A program made the translations under genes and the position numbers. DNA of 39,697 nucleotides, taken from Dehalococcoidia bacterium (GTDB taxonomy: Bacteria; Chloroflexota; Dehalococcoidia; JACQUA01). Positions 21,252 through 31,796 of the stretch are shown piece by piece. Below the pieces are notes generated by a model, which was not told where the DNA came from, ran no database searches, and saw nothing but the letters and a program-made list of their open reading frames with translations. The first letter of the stretch is position 1. Each line of letters begins with the position of its first letter. The stretch covers positions 1 to 39,697 of the forward strand of contig JAUYHV010000189.1 in assembly GCA_030689845.1 (NCBI GenBank). Direction: 5' to 3'.

Positions 21252-21779
21252 ATGGTTTATAAATCAGGTCGTATGGGCGATTCCTCGGAGGGAAACCTTA
21301 AGGAAAAGATAATATATATCAACCGTGTTTCCAAAGTGGTTAAAGGCGGGAAAAACTTTGGTTTCAGTGCCGTAGTCGTCGTTGGGGACGGGGCGGGAAA
21401 AGTCGGGTTGGGGATTGGGAAAGCGAAGGAAGTCCCTGAAGCAATTCGTAAAGGCGGCGTTGCGGCAAGAAAAAATATGGTAACGGTACCCATGATCGGG
21501 GATACGATACCCCATGAGACCCTGGTTAAATTCAGCGCATCTAAAATACTGATGAAACCTGCGTCCCCCGGGACCGGTCTTGTAGCTGGTGGTGGGGTGA
21601 GGGCGGTACTGGAGGCGGCGGGGGTAAAAGACATTCTGACCAAGTCTCTTGGTAATCCTAATCCTGTTAACCTGGCCAAGGCAACTATTCTTGCTTTAAC
21701 CTCGTTGAAGGATCCGAGGAAACCAAGGATTCCTGGAAAACAAGATTCTGGTACGCAAAAGGTAGAAAATATTGGCTAG
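21252..21779 (+). CDS. rpsE: 30S ribosomal protein S5
   Basis: [43 protein letters not shown]. Confidence 0.98.
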   Translation: MVYKSGRMGDSSEGNLKEKIIYINRVSKVVKGGKNFGFSAVVVVGDGAGKVGLGIGKAKEVPEAIRKGGVAARKNMVTVPMIGDTIPHETLVKFSASKILMKPASPGTGLVAGGGVRAVLEAAGVKDILTKSLGNPNPVNLAKATILALTSLKDPRKPRIPGKQDSGTQKVENIG

Positions 21780-21954
21780 CTTGATTGTAACCTGGACGAA
21801 AAGTGCTATCGGGTATTCCCAGGATCAGAGAGATGCCATCCGGGCTCTCGGATTGCGGCGTCTGAACCAAAAAGTGAAGCACAAAGATAATCCCAGTATC
21901 AGGGGCATGGTAACAAAAGTACGGCACCTGGTAACAGTTGAAGAAGGAAGGTAA
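21772..21954 (+). CDS. rpmD: 50S ribosomal protein L30
   Basis: 60 aa; [31 protein letters not shown] start overlapping rpsE. Confidence 0.96.
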   Translation: MASLIVTWTKSAIGYSQDQRDAIRALGLRRLNQKVKHKDNPSIRGMVTKVRHLVTVEEGR

Positions 21955-21961
21955 TAGTTCT

Positions 21962-22414
21962 TTGGTACGGCAACACGAACTAAAACCAGCAGCAGACTCA
22001 AAATTCCGGCGAAAAAGGGTTGGGAGAGGTGACGGGAGCGGCCACGGTGCCTACAGCGGCAAGGGAATGAAAGGGCAAAAATCCCGATCCGGTGGGGGTG
22101 TAAGACCCGGTTTCGAAGGGGGGCAAAACCCCCTGATTAAAAAATTACCCTTTAAGAGAGGATTTACCAATCACTTTAAGAAAGAATATTCTTTAGTGAA
22201 TATAGGTCTTCTTAATGTGTTTGAAAGCGGCTCGGAAGTAACTCCCGATCGCCTGCTAAAGGCAGGCCTGGTTAAGTCATTAAGAAAACACATAAAGGTT
22301 CTGGGGAATGGCACGATAGAACATCCCCTGGTTGTCCATGCTCACAAATTTTCCAACTCGGCCAGAACCGCTTTAGAGGCTGTGGGGGGAAAAGGAGTTG
22401 AGCTTAAGGAATGA
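21962..22414 (+). CDS. rplO: 50S ribosomal protein L15
   Basis: [41 protein letters not shown]; probable TTG start 21962 after GAAGGAAGG (ORF track 21938). Confidence 0.96.
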   Translation: MVRQHELKPAADSKFRRKRVGRGDGSGHGAYSGKGMKGQKSRSGGGVRPGFEGGQNPLIKKLPFKRGFTNHFKKEYSLVNIGLLNVFESGSEVTPDRLLKAGLVKSLRKHIKVLGNGTIEHPLVVHAHKFSNSARTALEAVGGKGVELKE

Positions 22415-23739
22415 GACAGAGGGGCGCAACATCCAGGCTAATCAAGGCTATGATGGATGCCTTCGGTCTCCCGGACCTGAGGCGAAAACTTCTATTTACA
22501 CTCCTCATCCTGGTTATATTCCGGTTTGTGGCACACGTTCCCCTTCCCGGCGTTAATCTCGATGCCCTCAAGGACCTTTTTGAACGAAACCAGTTATTAG
22601 GAATGCTGGACCTTTTCAGCGGCGGCGCCATGAGGAATTTCAGCGTTGCCGCGATGGGCGTTTACCCCTACATTACCTCCTCGATTATCATGCAATTGTT
22701 AATACCCGTTATCCCCAGCCTTGCTGCCCTGTCCAAGGAAGGAGAGGCCGGCCGTAACAGACTAAATGTTATTACCCACTGGGTGACTGTTCCCTTAGCT
22801 GCTTTACAGGGATACGGGCAACTGGTTATTTTAAACAACGAAGGAATTCTCACGGGTGTAGGTATTGGCCTTACCGGCGAAAGACTGTTCCCCACTGTCG
22901 CAATGGTTTTCACGATGATTGCAGGTACGATGTTCCTGGTATGGCTCGGAGAATTGATCACCGAGCGCGGAATCGGGAACGGAATTTCCATACTTATATT
23001 CGGCGGAATAGTCTCCGGACTGCCAGGGATGATCGGGAGGTCTTATTTAACCAGGGGAAACCTTATTAGTTTGTTTGCTTTTGTGGTCCTCGGTTTAATG
23101 CTGATACTCGTAATCGTTATAGTCACCCAGGCACACCGGCGTATTCCGGTTCAGTATGCCAGGACGGTTTTCCAGCGGGGAAGAATGATGCGGCAGGGGG
23201 GATCAACCTATATTCCCCTGAGAGTAAACAGCGCGGGAATGATACCGTTGATTTTTGCAATGTCGGTTATGATCTTCCCCGGCACGGTTGCCAGCTATTT
23301 CGTAAATAGTTCCGGCTTTGTCGGTAGCGCAGCAAATTTTATCCGGAATTTGTTTGACGGAGCTAACTTATTTTACTGGGCCAGCTACGGCTTACTGGTG
23401 CTTGCTTTTGCTTTTTTCTATACCATGGTAATTTTTCAACAGCAAAACCTGGCCGAAACTCTTAAAAAACAGGGCGGTTTTATACCGGGTATAAGACCCG
23501 GAAAATTTACCGAAGAATATCTTAACCGGGTTATCAACCGCATCACCTGGGGTGGAGCGGTATTCCTGGCTTTAGTGGCCGTTTCACCATACTTGGCACA
23601 GATCGGAACCGGGACGGCAGGGCAGGTATTGCAGTTGTCCAGCACAGGGTTGCTCATTGTGGTAGGTGTTGTCCTGGATACTATGAAGCAGCTCGAGGCG
23701 CAGCTTCTCATACGGCATTACGAAGGGTTTATAAGATAG
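22411..23739 (+). CDS. secY: Protein translocase subunit SecY
   Basis: 442 aa hydrophobic; [33 protein letters not shown] overlap with rplO. Confidence 0.98.
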   Translation: MRQRGATSRLIKAMMDAFGLPDLRRKLLFTLLILVIFRFVAHVPLPGVNLDALKDLFERNQLLGMLDLFSGGAMRNFSVAAMGVYPYITSSIIMQLLIPVIPSLAALSKEGEAGRNRLNVITHWVTVPLAALQGYGQLVILNNEGILTGVGIGLTGERLFPTVAMVFTMIAGTMFLVWLGELITERGIGNGISILIFGGIVSGLPGMIGRSYLTRGNLISLFAFVVLGLMLILVIVIVTQAHRRIPVQYARTVFQRGRMMRQGGSTYIPLRVNSAGMIPLIFAMSVMIFPGTVASYFVNSSGFVGSAANFIRNLFDGANLFYWASYGLLVLAFAFFYTMVIFQQQNLAETLKKQGGFIPGIRPGKFTEEYLNRVINRITWGGAVFLALVAVSPYLAQIGTGTAGQVLQLSSTGLLIVVGVVLDTMKQLEAQLLIRHYEGFIR

Positions 23740-23746
23740 GGGCTTT

Positions 23747-24388
23747 ATGAATCTTATTTTATTAGGAGCCCCGGGAGCAGGGAAAGGAACACAGGCGGCC
23801 TATTTATCAGCAGAATTCGGCATAGCTCATATTGCTTCGGGTGATTTGTTCCGGAAATATGCAGCCCAGGGCACAAAACTGGGTCTTGAAGCGAAGTCAT
23901 ACATGGATAAAGGGCAGTTGGTACCCAACCCCATTACGATAAACATGATCCTGGAACGGGTTGCTGACAAGGACTGTGCCGCGGGATTTCTTCTCGACGG
24001 ATTTCCCAGGAATATCGAACAGGCTGAAGCCCTGGACGCAGCTTTAAAAAAAACCGGGAAAATCATTGACAGGGTTGTTTATATAAAGGTTTCCAATGAT
24101 GAACTGTTGAAACGTTTGAGCGGCAGGTGGATTTGTAGGGACTGCCAGACACCTTATCACGAGGTTAACAACCCACCCAAAACCAAAGGAAAATGTGATA
24201 AGTGCAGCGGAGAACTTTACCAGAGGGACGACGACAAACCGGCAACAATACAGAATCGCCTTGTAGAGTTCAACAAGCAAACGGAACCCCTTATTGAATA
24301 TTACACAAAAAAAGGCAACCTGGTAGAAGTTAACGGGACCCAGACACCTGAAAAAGTCTGGCTTGATATAAAAGCCATGGTGAGTTGA
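23747..24388 (+). CDS. adk: Adenylate kinase (zinc lid form)
   Basis: LLGAPGAGKGTQA, DGFPRN, lid CRDC..CDKC. Confidence 0.98.
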   Translation: MNLILLGAPGAGKGTQAAYLSAEFGIAHIASGDLFRKYAAQGTKLGLEAKSYMDKGQLVPNPITINMILERVADKDCAAGFLLDGFPRNIEQAEALDAALKKTGKIIDRVVYIKVSNDELLKRLSGRWICRDCQTPYHEVNNPPKTKGKCDKCSGELYQRDDDKPATIQNRLVEFNKQTEPLIEYYTKKGNLVEVNGTQTPEKVWLDIKAMVS

Positions 24389-24437
24389 TAGTACAGACCC
24401 TTTAAAGTAGCGTGAACGTTACTACGGGGTTGGAAAA

Positions 24438-24494
24438 CGGATAGGACGAGGTTCGATGATTCTCGGGACTATAAAAGCTTGCTATCCGGTTTTT
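24438..24494 (+). promoter_or_regulatory. Structured RNA element between adk and map (candidate attenuator/leader)
   Basis: CGGATAG (24438-24444) pairs with CTATCCG (24482-24488); inner CGAG/CTCG helix (24447-24450 / 24462-24465); TTTTT at 24490-24494. Confidence 0.45.
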
Positions 24495-24525
24495 CGCTTG
24501 GCAAGGAATCACTGAATACAAATCA

Positions 24526-25275
24526 ATGGGAATAATAATTAAATCAGAAAATGAAATTACCCTTATGAGGCAAGCAGGAAAAATTGTCGCCAGGGTTCTG
24601 GATAAGCTGACCGGCCTGATTAAACCCGGCATCAAAACCCAGGAGTTGGACGTGATTGCGGAGGAAGAAATCCTGAGACTCGGCGGGATTCCCTCTTTTA
24701 AGGGATACCGCTCTTACCCGGCTACTTTATGTGTATCCATTAACGATGAAATTGTTCATGGTATTCCGGGGAACCGGGTATTAAAGGAAAGCGATCTTGT
24801 TTCCCTGGATGTCGGTGCCATATATAAAGGGTACCAGGGGGATGCTTCGATAACTGTGGGGATCACCCCCGTATCCGAAACAGGGAAGCGGCTTTTAGAA
24901 ACGACAAAGGGTGCTTTGGCGGAAGGAATCAGGGTTGCCCGGGCAGGAGTTCACGTTGGGGACCTATCGAATGCCATCCAATCCTATGTGGAAAAAACAG
25001 GTTTTTACCTGGTTAAAGAATACTCCGGGCACGGGATCGGGGCAAACCTTCACGAAGACCCCCAGGTTCCGAATGTAGGGGTAAAAGGGGAAGGCCCGGT
25101 TTTATATCCCGGAATGACCCTGGCAATAGAACCCATGGTAAACACGGGTACCTGGCGGACCAGGATCGCCAAGAACATGTGGACCGTTTTGACGGCCGAC
25201 GGCGGTCTTTCAGCCCACTTCGAACATACGATTGTCATCACAAAGAACGGGGCCGAGATACTGACAGCTCTTTAA
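24526..25275 (+). CDS. map: Type I methionine aminopeptidase
   Basis: 249 aa; YPATLCVSINDEIVHGIP, GHGIGANLHEDPQVPN. Confidence 0.98.
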   Translation: MGIIIKSENEITLMRQAGKIVARVLDKLTGLIKPGIKTQELDVIAEEEILRLGGIPSFKGYRSYPATLCVSINDEIVHGIPGNRVLKESDLVSLDVGAIYKGYQGDASITVGITPVSETGKRLLETTKGALAEGIRVARAGVHVGDLSNAIQSYVEKTGFYLVKEYSGHGIGANLHEDPQVPNVGVKGEGPVLYPGMTLAIEPMVNTGTWRTRIAKNMWTVLTADGGLSAHFEHTIVITKNGAEILTAL

Positions 25276-25378
25276 TGTCGAATATAAAGGGGAATCGCCA
25301 TAGATAGAGGAGTTTTGGAAAAGGACCAAAGCAAACATAATGTTTGCAAGAATGGCTTATTAAGCGTAAAATTATCAT

Positions 25379-25597
25379 ATGCCTAAAAAAGATTCCATCG
25401 AAGTAGAAGGTATAGTAATTGAGAGTTTGCCTAATGCCGTTTTTAAGGTCGAGTTGGCTAATGGGCACAAAGTACATGCCCACATTTCCGGGAAAATTCG
25501 CCTTCATTATATAAAGATTCTTCCTGGAGACAAGGTCCTGGTGGAACTTTCACCCTATGATTTAACCAGAGGGCGTATCACCTATCGCCTCAAATAG
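25379..25597 (+). CDS. infA: Translation initiation factor IF-1
   Basis: 72 aa; [35 protein letters not shown]. Confidence 0.97.
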   Translation: MPKKDSIEVEGIVIESLPNAVFKVELANGHKVHAHISGKIRLHYIKILPGDKVLVELSPYDLTRGRITYRLK

Positions 25598-25612
25598 ACA
25601 AGGATATTAAAT

Positions 25613-25726
25613 ATGAAAGTTAAAGCTTCGGTTAAAGCCCGATGTGAAAAATGCAAGATAATAAAGCGCAAAGGCGTGGTAAGAGTTATTTGCTCGAATC
25701 CCAGGCATAAGCAGAGACAAGGTTAA
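25613..25726 (+). CDS. rpmJ: 50S ribosomal protein L36
   Basis: 37 aa [37 protein letters not shown]; not in the ORF track because of length. Confidence 0.97.
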   Translation: MKVKASVKARCEKCKIIKRKGVVRVICSNPRHKQRQG

Positions 25727-25757
25727 AGGAAAAAGAGGTTAGAAAGGCGAATTCGTT

Positions 25758-26144
25758 ATGGCTCGTATTGCTGGTGTAGATTTACCTGCCAACAAACAGG
25801 TTGAATATTCCCTACAGTATTTATATGGATTAGGTCCCAGCCTCAGCAAACAGATACTGCAAAGGCTCAATGTAAACCCGGCAATCAGGGTTAAGGACCT
25901 CAATGAAGATGAAATAAACCGCATACGCGAACTTATCGACAAGGAATACAGGGTCGAAGGTGATCTGCGCAAAGAAGTCGGACTCAATATTAAACAGCTC
26001 ATTGAAATCGGCTCATACCGTGGTCTCAGGCACCGCCGCGGGTTACCCTGTCGCGGCCAGAGGACGCGGACGAACAGCAGAACCAAGCGGGGAGCGAGGA
26101 AGACTGTTGCGGGGCGCGGACGCAGGCCGGGAGCAAAGAAATAG
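25758..26144 (+). CDS. rpsM: 30S ribosomal protein S13
   Basis: [41 protein letters not shown]. Confidence 0.98.
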   Translation: MARIAGVDLPANKQVEYSLQYLYGLGPSLSKQILQRLNVNPAIRVKDLNEDEINRIRELIDKEYRVEGDLRKEVGLNIKQLIEIGSYRGLRHRRGLPCRGQRTRTNSRTKRGARKTVAGRGRRPGAKK

Positions 26145-26171
26145 GCAAATTATTTTCATAGGGGATTATTT

Positions 26172-26567
26172 ATGGCAATCAAAAAAGTTAAAACGCGGAC
26201 CAAGAAAAAGGAACGAAAGTCTGTACCGAGGGGTAAGGCTTACATACAGTCTACCTTCAATAATACTATTATCACCTTAGCCGATACTGAAGGCAACGTG
26301 ATTGCCTGGGGAAGCGCCGGAACTGCCGGATTCAAAGGGTCCAGGAAAGGGACCCCGTTCGCTGCCCAGATTGCGGCGACCGAAGTAGCCAAAAAGGCCA
26401 TCGAACACGGGATGCGTCAGGTTGAGATATTCGTAAAAGGACCTGGAAGCGGCCGTGAGGCAGCTATTCGCTCTTTGCAGGCCGGCGGCCTCATGATAAC
26501 AGGAATTAGGGACGTGACTCCTACTCCCCATAACGGATGCCGTCCCCCGAAAAGAAGAAGGGTATAG
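26172..26567 (+). CDS. rpsK: 30S ribosomal protein S11
   Basis: 131 aa; [31 protein letters not shown]. Confidence 0.98.
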   Translation: MAIKKVKTRTKKKERKSVPRGKAYIQSTFNNTIITLADTEGNVIAWGSAGTAGFKGSRKGTPFAAQIAATEVAKKAIEHGMRQVEIFVKGPGSGREAAIRSLQAGGLMITGIRDVTPTPHNGCRPPKRRRV

Positions 26568-26573
26568 TAAAAC

Positions 26574-27200
26574 ATGGCTCGTTATATTGATGCTGTATGC
26601 CGCCTTTGCCGGCGGTCAGGACAGAAACTAATGCTCAAGGGGGAGAGATGCTTCACGCCGAAGTGCGGCGTTGAAAGACGGAGTGCGCCGCCGGGGCAGC
26701 AGGTGCAAAGGCGCCGCAAGGTATCAGACAGGGGTATCCAGCTCCGGGAGAAACAAAAAGCCCGTTATATTTATGGATTACTGGAACGCCAATTCAGGAA
26801 GACTTTCAGAGAAGCTGAAAGGAGACCGGGCAAGACAGGCGAAAACCTGCTTCAGTTGCTGGAAACGCGATTCGATAGTATTGTATTGCAACTGGGTTTC
26901 GCTGATTCCCGCGCCCAGGCAAGGCAGATTGTTAGGCACGGGCACCTGACTGTGAACGGAAAAAGAGCTAATATACCGTCCATGAGGCTAAATGCTGGAG
27001 ATACCATCGGTTGGCGGGAGGGAAGCAAAAAGAGTGAATACTTCAAGGAGTTGGTCGAGACGATTAAGTCGAAGTCGTCTCCAGACTGGCTCAGCGTTGA
27101 CAAGGAAAACATTTCAGGCAGGGTAATTTCATTGCCCACGGGAGAAGATTTCCAACCAACGTTCGATGAAAGCGTAATTATTGCTTATTACTCCCGTTAG
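26574..27200 (+). CDS. rpsD: 30S ribosomal protein S4 (Cys-containing form)
   Basis: 208 aa; ARYIDAVCRLCRRSGQKLMLKGERCFTPKC. Confidence 0.98.
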   Translation: MARYIDAVCRLCRRSGQKLMLKGERCFTPKCGVERRSAPPGQQVQRRRKVSDRGIQLREKQKARYIYGLLERQFRKTFREAERRPGKTGENLLQLLETRFDSIVLQLGFADSRAQARQIVRHGHLTVNGKRANIPSMRLNAGDTIGWREGSKKSEYFKELVETIKSKSSPDWLSVDKENISGRVISLPTGEDFQPTFDESVIIAYYSR

Positions 27201-27263
27201 GGGTTTAATTAACCACACTAATATTTTTATTTTGAATACCTTCATATTTTGAGGTGATTAATA

Positions 27264-28340
27264 TTGTCTAAAGATTTTGTTCTACCCATTGTTGAGTGCA
27301 CTGAAAGTTCCCAGGACTATGGGCGAATAGTCGCCGCACCCCTGGAAAAAGGGTTCGGTGTGACCCTTGGTAATACGTTGAGAAGGATATTGCTCAGCTC
27401 CCTGCCTGGTGCTGCGGTCACCTGGATAAAAATAGACGGGGTTGAACACGAGTTCTCAACCATACCGGATGTAAAAGAGGATACTTTGCAGTTTATCCAG
27501 AACATTAAAGGCCTGAGATTTAGATTTTTAAGCGACCGACCTGGCAAGTTGATGCTCAATGTTTCCGGACAGGGTATTGTTACCGGCGCAGACATAAAAA
27601 CGACTGCGGACTATGAATTAGTCAATCCTGGTTTATACTTGGCTACCATGGATTCCAAGAACTCAAAGCTTTCGGTGGAGATGAACGTGGAAACAGGGAG
27701 GGGTTATTTGCCAGCCGACCACAGCGACGAAGGATTGTCCGTGGGTTCAATACCCATTGACGCTATATTTTCCCCTGTGCGCAAAGTAGATTACAAGGTA
27801 GAACCAACACGGGTGGGTCAGGAAAGCACCTATGAAAAACTTGTCCTGGAAGTCTGGACTGATTTATCGGTTTCGGCTGTTGAGGCTTTAAGTCAAGCTG
27901 CTCAAATTATGATAGACCAGTTATCTAATTTTGCCGAACTGGTAAAAGTATCGATAAAAGCTGCTGAAAAACAAATGTTACAAAGTTACCTTCCTCCCGA
28001 CCAGTTCAATAAACCCGTTGGGGAAATCGGTTTCTCTACCAGGACGTTAAACTGTTTGAGGAGAGGTGGAATAACTATCCTGGGTGAGCTTTTGAGCAAG
28101 AGCGAGTCAGACCTGAACCAGTTGAGGCACTTCGGACAGAAATCAAGGGATGAACTGATGCAGCGACTTCAGGAACTTGGCTTTTCCTTGATGAGCGAAG
28201 GGGAAGAAAAACCCCCGGTTATAATATCGGAACTTGAAAAGCTGAAGGAACTGGGAGTGCTGACGGTCACCGAGGATGAGTCTGAAGAACCTGTAAGTGA
28301 AGATACCGGGGATAAAGAGGAGGAACCGGCTTCAGAGTAG
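27264..28340 (+). CDS. rpoA: RNA polymerase alpha subunit
   Basis: GFGVTLGNTLRRILLSSLPGAAVTWIKIDGV; alpha-CTD present; acidic tail; TTG start. Confidence 0.98.
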   Translation: MSKDFVLPIVECTESSQDYGRIVAAPLEKGFGVTLGNTLRRILLSSLPGAAVTWIKIDGVEHEFSTIPDVKEDTLQFIQNIKGLRFRFLSDRPGKLMLNVSGQGIVTGADIKTTADYELVNPGLYLATMDSKNSKLSVEMNVETGRGYLPADHSDEGLSVGSIPIDAIFSPVRKVDYKVEPTRVGQESTYEKLVLEVWTDLSVSAVEALSQAAQIMIDQLSNFAELVKVSIKAAEKQMLQSYLPPDQFNKPVGEIGFSTRTLNCLRRGGITILGELLSKSESDLNQLRHFGQKSRDELMQRLQELGFSLMSEGEEKPPVIISELEKLKELGVLTVTEDESEEPVSEDTGDKEEEPASE

Positions 28341-28440
28341 CAGGTTTCTCGAATATTGTCGGCGGGATAAGGAAAACGCCCTGTTTCTGTTCAGCCTGAC
28401 ATCGTTTTTAAAGAGATAATAATTCTGGAGAATTTATATT

Positions 28441-28794
28441 ATGAGGCACAAAATAAGCGGCAGGAAATTTGATAGGCCAACGAACCAGAGGCTTGCTCTG
28501 TTCAGGGGCCTCGTGCGTGAATTGCTGAAACATGAAGCAATCAAAACGACGGAAGCAAAAGCTAAAGAACTCCGCAGTTTTTGTGACCCAATTATTACCC
28601 TTGGCAAGGACGGGAGTCTTCATGCCCGGAGGCAAGCCCTGTCTTTTGTACAGGATACAAAAGTCGTCGATAAGGTTTTCAGTGAATTAGGTCCCCGGTT
28701 TGCCTCCAGGCCTGGCGGGTATACAAGGATAATAAAACTGGGACCAAGGCTGGGGGACGGGGCAATGATGGTAAAAATAGAACTCGTAAAATAA
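28441..28794 (+). CDS. rplQ: 50S ribosomal protein L17
   Basis: [43 protein letters not shown]. Confidence 0.98.
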   Translation: MRHKISGRKFDRPTNQRLALFRGLVRELLKHEAIKTTEAKAKELRSFCDPIITLGKDGSLHARRQALSFVQDTKVVDKVFSELGPRFASRPGGYTRIIKLGPRLGDGAMMVKIELVK

Positions 28795-28823
28795 ACGCAG
28801 AGGGTATGTAGAAAAGTCTATCC

Positions 28824-29618
28824 ATGGATACAACAGTTTTACCGGGGCCTGAGGGAATTGCCAAGTTAGCTCTTGTTATTGAGTACGACGGCAGCAATTA
28901 CCACGGTTTTCAATTTCAGCCAGCAGTTCCGACCGTTCAGGGGGAGCTCGAGGAGGCGATATTTAAGACCACCCGGGAAAGAATAAGGGTGCTGGCTGCC
29001 AGTCGTACCGATGCGGGCGCTCATGCCAGGGGGCAGGTCGCCAGCTTCAGGACCAAATCCAAATTAACCCCGGAAACCATGGTTCGGGCGCTGAATTACT
29101 ATCTGCCGGAGGATATCGTTGTAAAAAGGGCTTACAAAATTGACCTGGAATTTAATGTCCAGAGAAACGCTGTAAGCAGGGAATACCATTATTACATGCT
29201 GGATAGTGAAGAGGGCTCGGCACTGTGGAGGAAGTATGCCTACGTGGTTCCGCAGAGACTGGATGTTAGAGCCATGGAACAAGCCTGTACCTCGCTGGTA
29301 GGATGTCATGATTTTATGGGATTCACAAGCGACCTCGGATCCCAGGCATCCAGCACGGTTCGCACGGTGTACCACGCATCATTCTATCAAGATTCGCCTT
29401 TTATAATATTTAAAATAATAGGAAGTTCTTTTTTACCGCATCAGATCCGGCATATTGTGGGATCCCTGGTGACGGTAGGGAAGGGTAAAGCGAATACCGA
29501 TTATATTAAAAATATACTGGAAGCCGGGAAAAGAGGTATAATTAAAAATAGCGCTCCCGCCAACGGCTTGTATTTAATGCAAGTAAAGTATAATGACTAT
29601 CTGGAGAATTACTCGTGA
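28824..29618 (+). CDS. truA: tRNA pseudouridine synthase A
   Basis: [30 protein letters not shown]. Confidence 0.97.
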   Translation: MDTTVLPGPEGIAKLALVIEYDGSNYHGFQFQPAVPTVQGELEEAIFKTTRERIRVLAASRTDAGAHARGQVASFRTKSKLTPETMVRALNYYLPEDIVVKRAYKIDLEFNVQRNAVSREYHYYMLDSEEGSALWRKYAYVVPQRLDVRAMEQACTSLVGCHDFMGFTSDLGSQASSTVRTVYHASFYQDSPFIIFKIIGSSFLPHQIRHIVGSLVTVGKGKANTDYIKNILEAGKRGIIKNSAPANGLYLMQVKYNDYLENYS

Positions 29619-30106
29619 AGACTTATTCTATTAAGGCTAAAGATATTCAAAGAGAATGGCATGTCGTAGATGCCTCCGGGCAGGTCCTTGGAAGGCTGGC
29701 AACGAGAATTGCGCAGGTGTTGATGGGGAAAAACAAGCCTGTATTCACCAGACATTTGGATACAGGTGACTACGTAGTTGTGGTAAACGCAGCGAAAATA
29801 CGTGTTACCGGTACAAAAGAAAAAAATAAATTATATTACAGGCATTCCGGTTATCCCGGTGGATTAAAATCAGTCACTTATGGGGATATGGCGGCAAAAC
29901 ACCCCACGAGACCCCTGGAAAAGGCCGTTAAGGGAATGTTGCCCCATAACCGCCTCGGGGCAGCAATGTTCAAAAAACTTAAGGTATATGCCGGTGACAG
30001 TCACCCTCATGGTGGACAGGTATCTGGAAGCTTGCCGTCAGTAAATGAAACAACCGTTGCCGGGGATAACACCGTGGCAGGAAGCGGAGAAGCGGCGCCG
30101 GCGTAG
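29615..30106 (+). CDS. rplM: 50S ribosomal protein L13 with C-terminal extension
   Basis: [32 protein letters not shown] start overlapping truA stop. Confidence 0.97.
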   Translation: MKTYSIKAKDIQREWHVVDASGQVLGRLATRIAQVLMGKNKPVFTRHLDTGDYVVVVNAAKIRVTGTKEKNKLYYRHSGYPGGLKSVTYGDMAAKHPTRPLEKAVKGMLPHNRLGAAMFKKLKVYAGDSHPHGGQVSGSLPSVNETTVAGDNTVAGSGEAAPA

Positions 30107-30193
30107 GCTTTTCATGCCTAAGTAAAAAATAATAATTAAAATATATGTTTCACCGAAAGGTGAGGTTATACTATTTAAAGGGAGACGCAGCTA

Positions 30194-30589
30194 TTGAAGG
30201 AACAAGCTTATAATTACGGGTTAGGACGGCGTAAATGTGCTATTGCCCGAACCAGGGTAAGCAAAGGTACGGGTCTAATTAACATAAACGACAAACCTTT
30301 AGAACAATATTTCCCCGACCTCGTGCAACAGACTACAGTGTTGCAGCCCCTGGTTGTAACTGACAATAAAGACAAATTCGATATAACAATAAAAGTTGTT
30401 GGCGGTGGTACTTCGTCACAGGCAGGGGCGATACGCCACGGTATCAGCCGAGCTCTTGTACGGGGTGATGAGTCCGTAAAACCGGTATTGAGGCAGCATG
30501 GTTTTCTGACCCGGGACGCGCGTGTTAAGGAACGCAAAAAGTACGGATTGAAAAGGGCTCGAAAAGCTCCCCAGTATACCAAGCGTTAA
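30194..30589 (+). CDS. rpsI: 30S ribosomal protein S9
   Basis: GLGRRKCAIARTRV..KKYGLKRARKAPQYTKR; TTG start. Confidence 0.98.
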   Translation: MKEQAYNYGLGRRKCAIARTRVSKGTGLININDKPLEQYFPDLVQQTTVLQPLVVTDNKDKFDITIKVVGGGTSSQAGAIRHGISRALVRGDESVKPVLRQHGFLTRDARVKERKKYGLKRARKAPQYTKR

Positions 30590-30599
30590 ATGCGGGGAT

Positions 30600-31784
30600 T
30601 TACCGGGGGAGGCCGAGGCCGCGCAAGGCAATTATGTTTTTCTGGATTTGCGTTGTGCCCCCGAGAATACTATCAGACAGGCTGCAAAGATAAAGGTGCT
30701 CCGCTGCTCCCCTTAATCTGGAATGCGGAGATTCGCCTTTAAGCTGCCCGAAAAGCCCGAGAACCCCCATAATAGTCCTGGCGGTTCCTTGTTCGATGCG
30801 GGAACTGTAAACCCTCGCTGTTGAAGCGACGGATTCCGGCATGAGCCCCCGTTGTTTGAACCAGGCAGCCCTGTAGGCAGCAAGCCTGCCGACTTCTATT
30901 TCCACTTTTAAACCGGCCAACCTGTGCCGTATTAATTCCCGATTCCGGCAGGCAGGCAGGGAGTAATTCCTTAAATAATTGACGGTGTCATCCAGCAGCC
31001 TTCTGGCCCTGGCTATCGATGCCCCCGCCTGGAAAGTCCGCTCCAGGAACAGGAGTACAGGCATGTAATCCCATCCCTTGCCAACCTCACCAAGGACGTT
31101 TGCTTTTTCCACAAAAACGTTATCGAAATATACCTGGTTGAAAGAGGGGAAACCGCAGATATCGTTGATGGGGGAGACAGTGATGCCTATGGATTTCATA
31201 TTGACAAGGAAAATGGTTAAACCCCTGTTTTTGGCGGTGTCAGCCCCTACCCTTGCCAGCAGCCAGCACCAGTCGGCCGCCTGGGCTGCGGAAGTCCATA
31301 TTTTGCTTCCGTTAATAACAAAACCGTTGTCTGACGCTATAGCCTGGCTGCTAAGTGAACGCAGGTCCGAGCCGGCATCCGGTTCACTGTAACCGATGCA
31401 CCAGAATTCTGTTCCCTTTGCCAGGCGCACAAGGCGCTCCTTTTTTTGTTCCTCCGTTCCGTAAAGGGCTAATAGAGCGCCTACATTGGAAACTCCCCCG
31501 ATTCCCATGTCATAAGCGGGGATCCTGTGATAAACGGCTTCCTCATAAAAGATTAGCTGTGACATTACGGAACGGTTAGTGCCGCCGTAGGCTTCCGACC
31601 AGCCCATCCCCAGCCAGCCCTGGGCGGCCAGCTTTCTTGCCATTTGCCTGGTGACAGGCCAGTGCTCCGGGCAGTATTCTTCATATTCAAACCCTGCCTC
31701 CCAGTCTTCAGGCACTTCCCGTCTGGCAAAAGACGCTATTTGCTCCCGCAGAGATATTTCTTCTTCAGTTAAACGGAAGTCCAT
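30600..31784 (-). CDS. Acyl-CoA dehydrogenase family protein
   Basis: 394 aa; WCIGYSEPDAGSDLRSL, NGSKIWTSAAQAADW, ILGGTTQIQKNIIA. Confidence 0.94.
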   Translation of the reverse strand: MDFRLTEEEISLREQIASFARREVPEDWEAGFEYEEYCPEHWPVTRQMARKLAAQGWLGMGWSEAYGGTNRSVMSQLIFYEEAVYHRIPAYDMGIGGVSNVGALLALYGTEEQKKERLVRLAKGTEFWCIGYSEPDAGSDLRSLSSQAIASDNGFVINGSKIWTSAAQAADWCWLLARVGADTAKNRGLTIFLVNMKSIGITVSPINDICGFPSFNQVYFDNVFVEKANVLGEVGKGWDYMPVLLFLERTFQAGASIARARRLLDDTVNYLRNYSLPACRNRELIRHRLAGLKVEIEVGRLAAYRAAWFKQRGLMPESVASTARVYSSRIEQGTARTIMGVLGLFGQLKGESPHSRLRGAAEHLYLCSLSDSILGGTTQIQKNIIALRGLGLPR

Positions 31785-31796
31785 ACGACGTGAATA

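Noticed and set aside
24440-24490. tRNA or tRNA-like gene in the adk-map gap (GGTTCGATGATTCTC resembles a T-arm)
   Set aside because: No acceptor, D-arm or anticodon arm can be drawn; the pairing fits a terminator-like element better.
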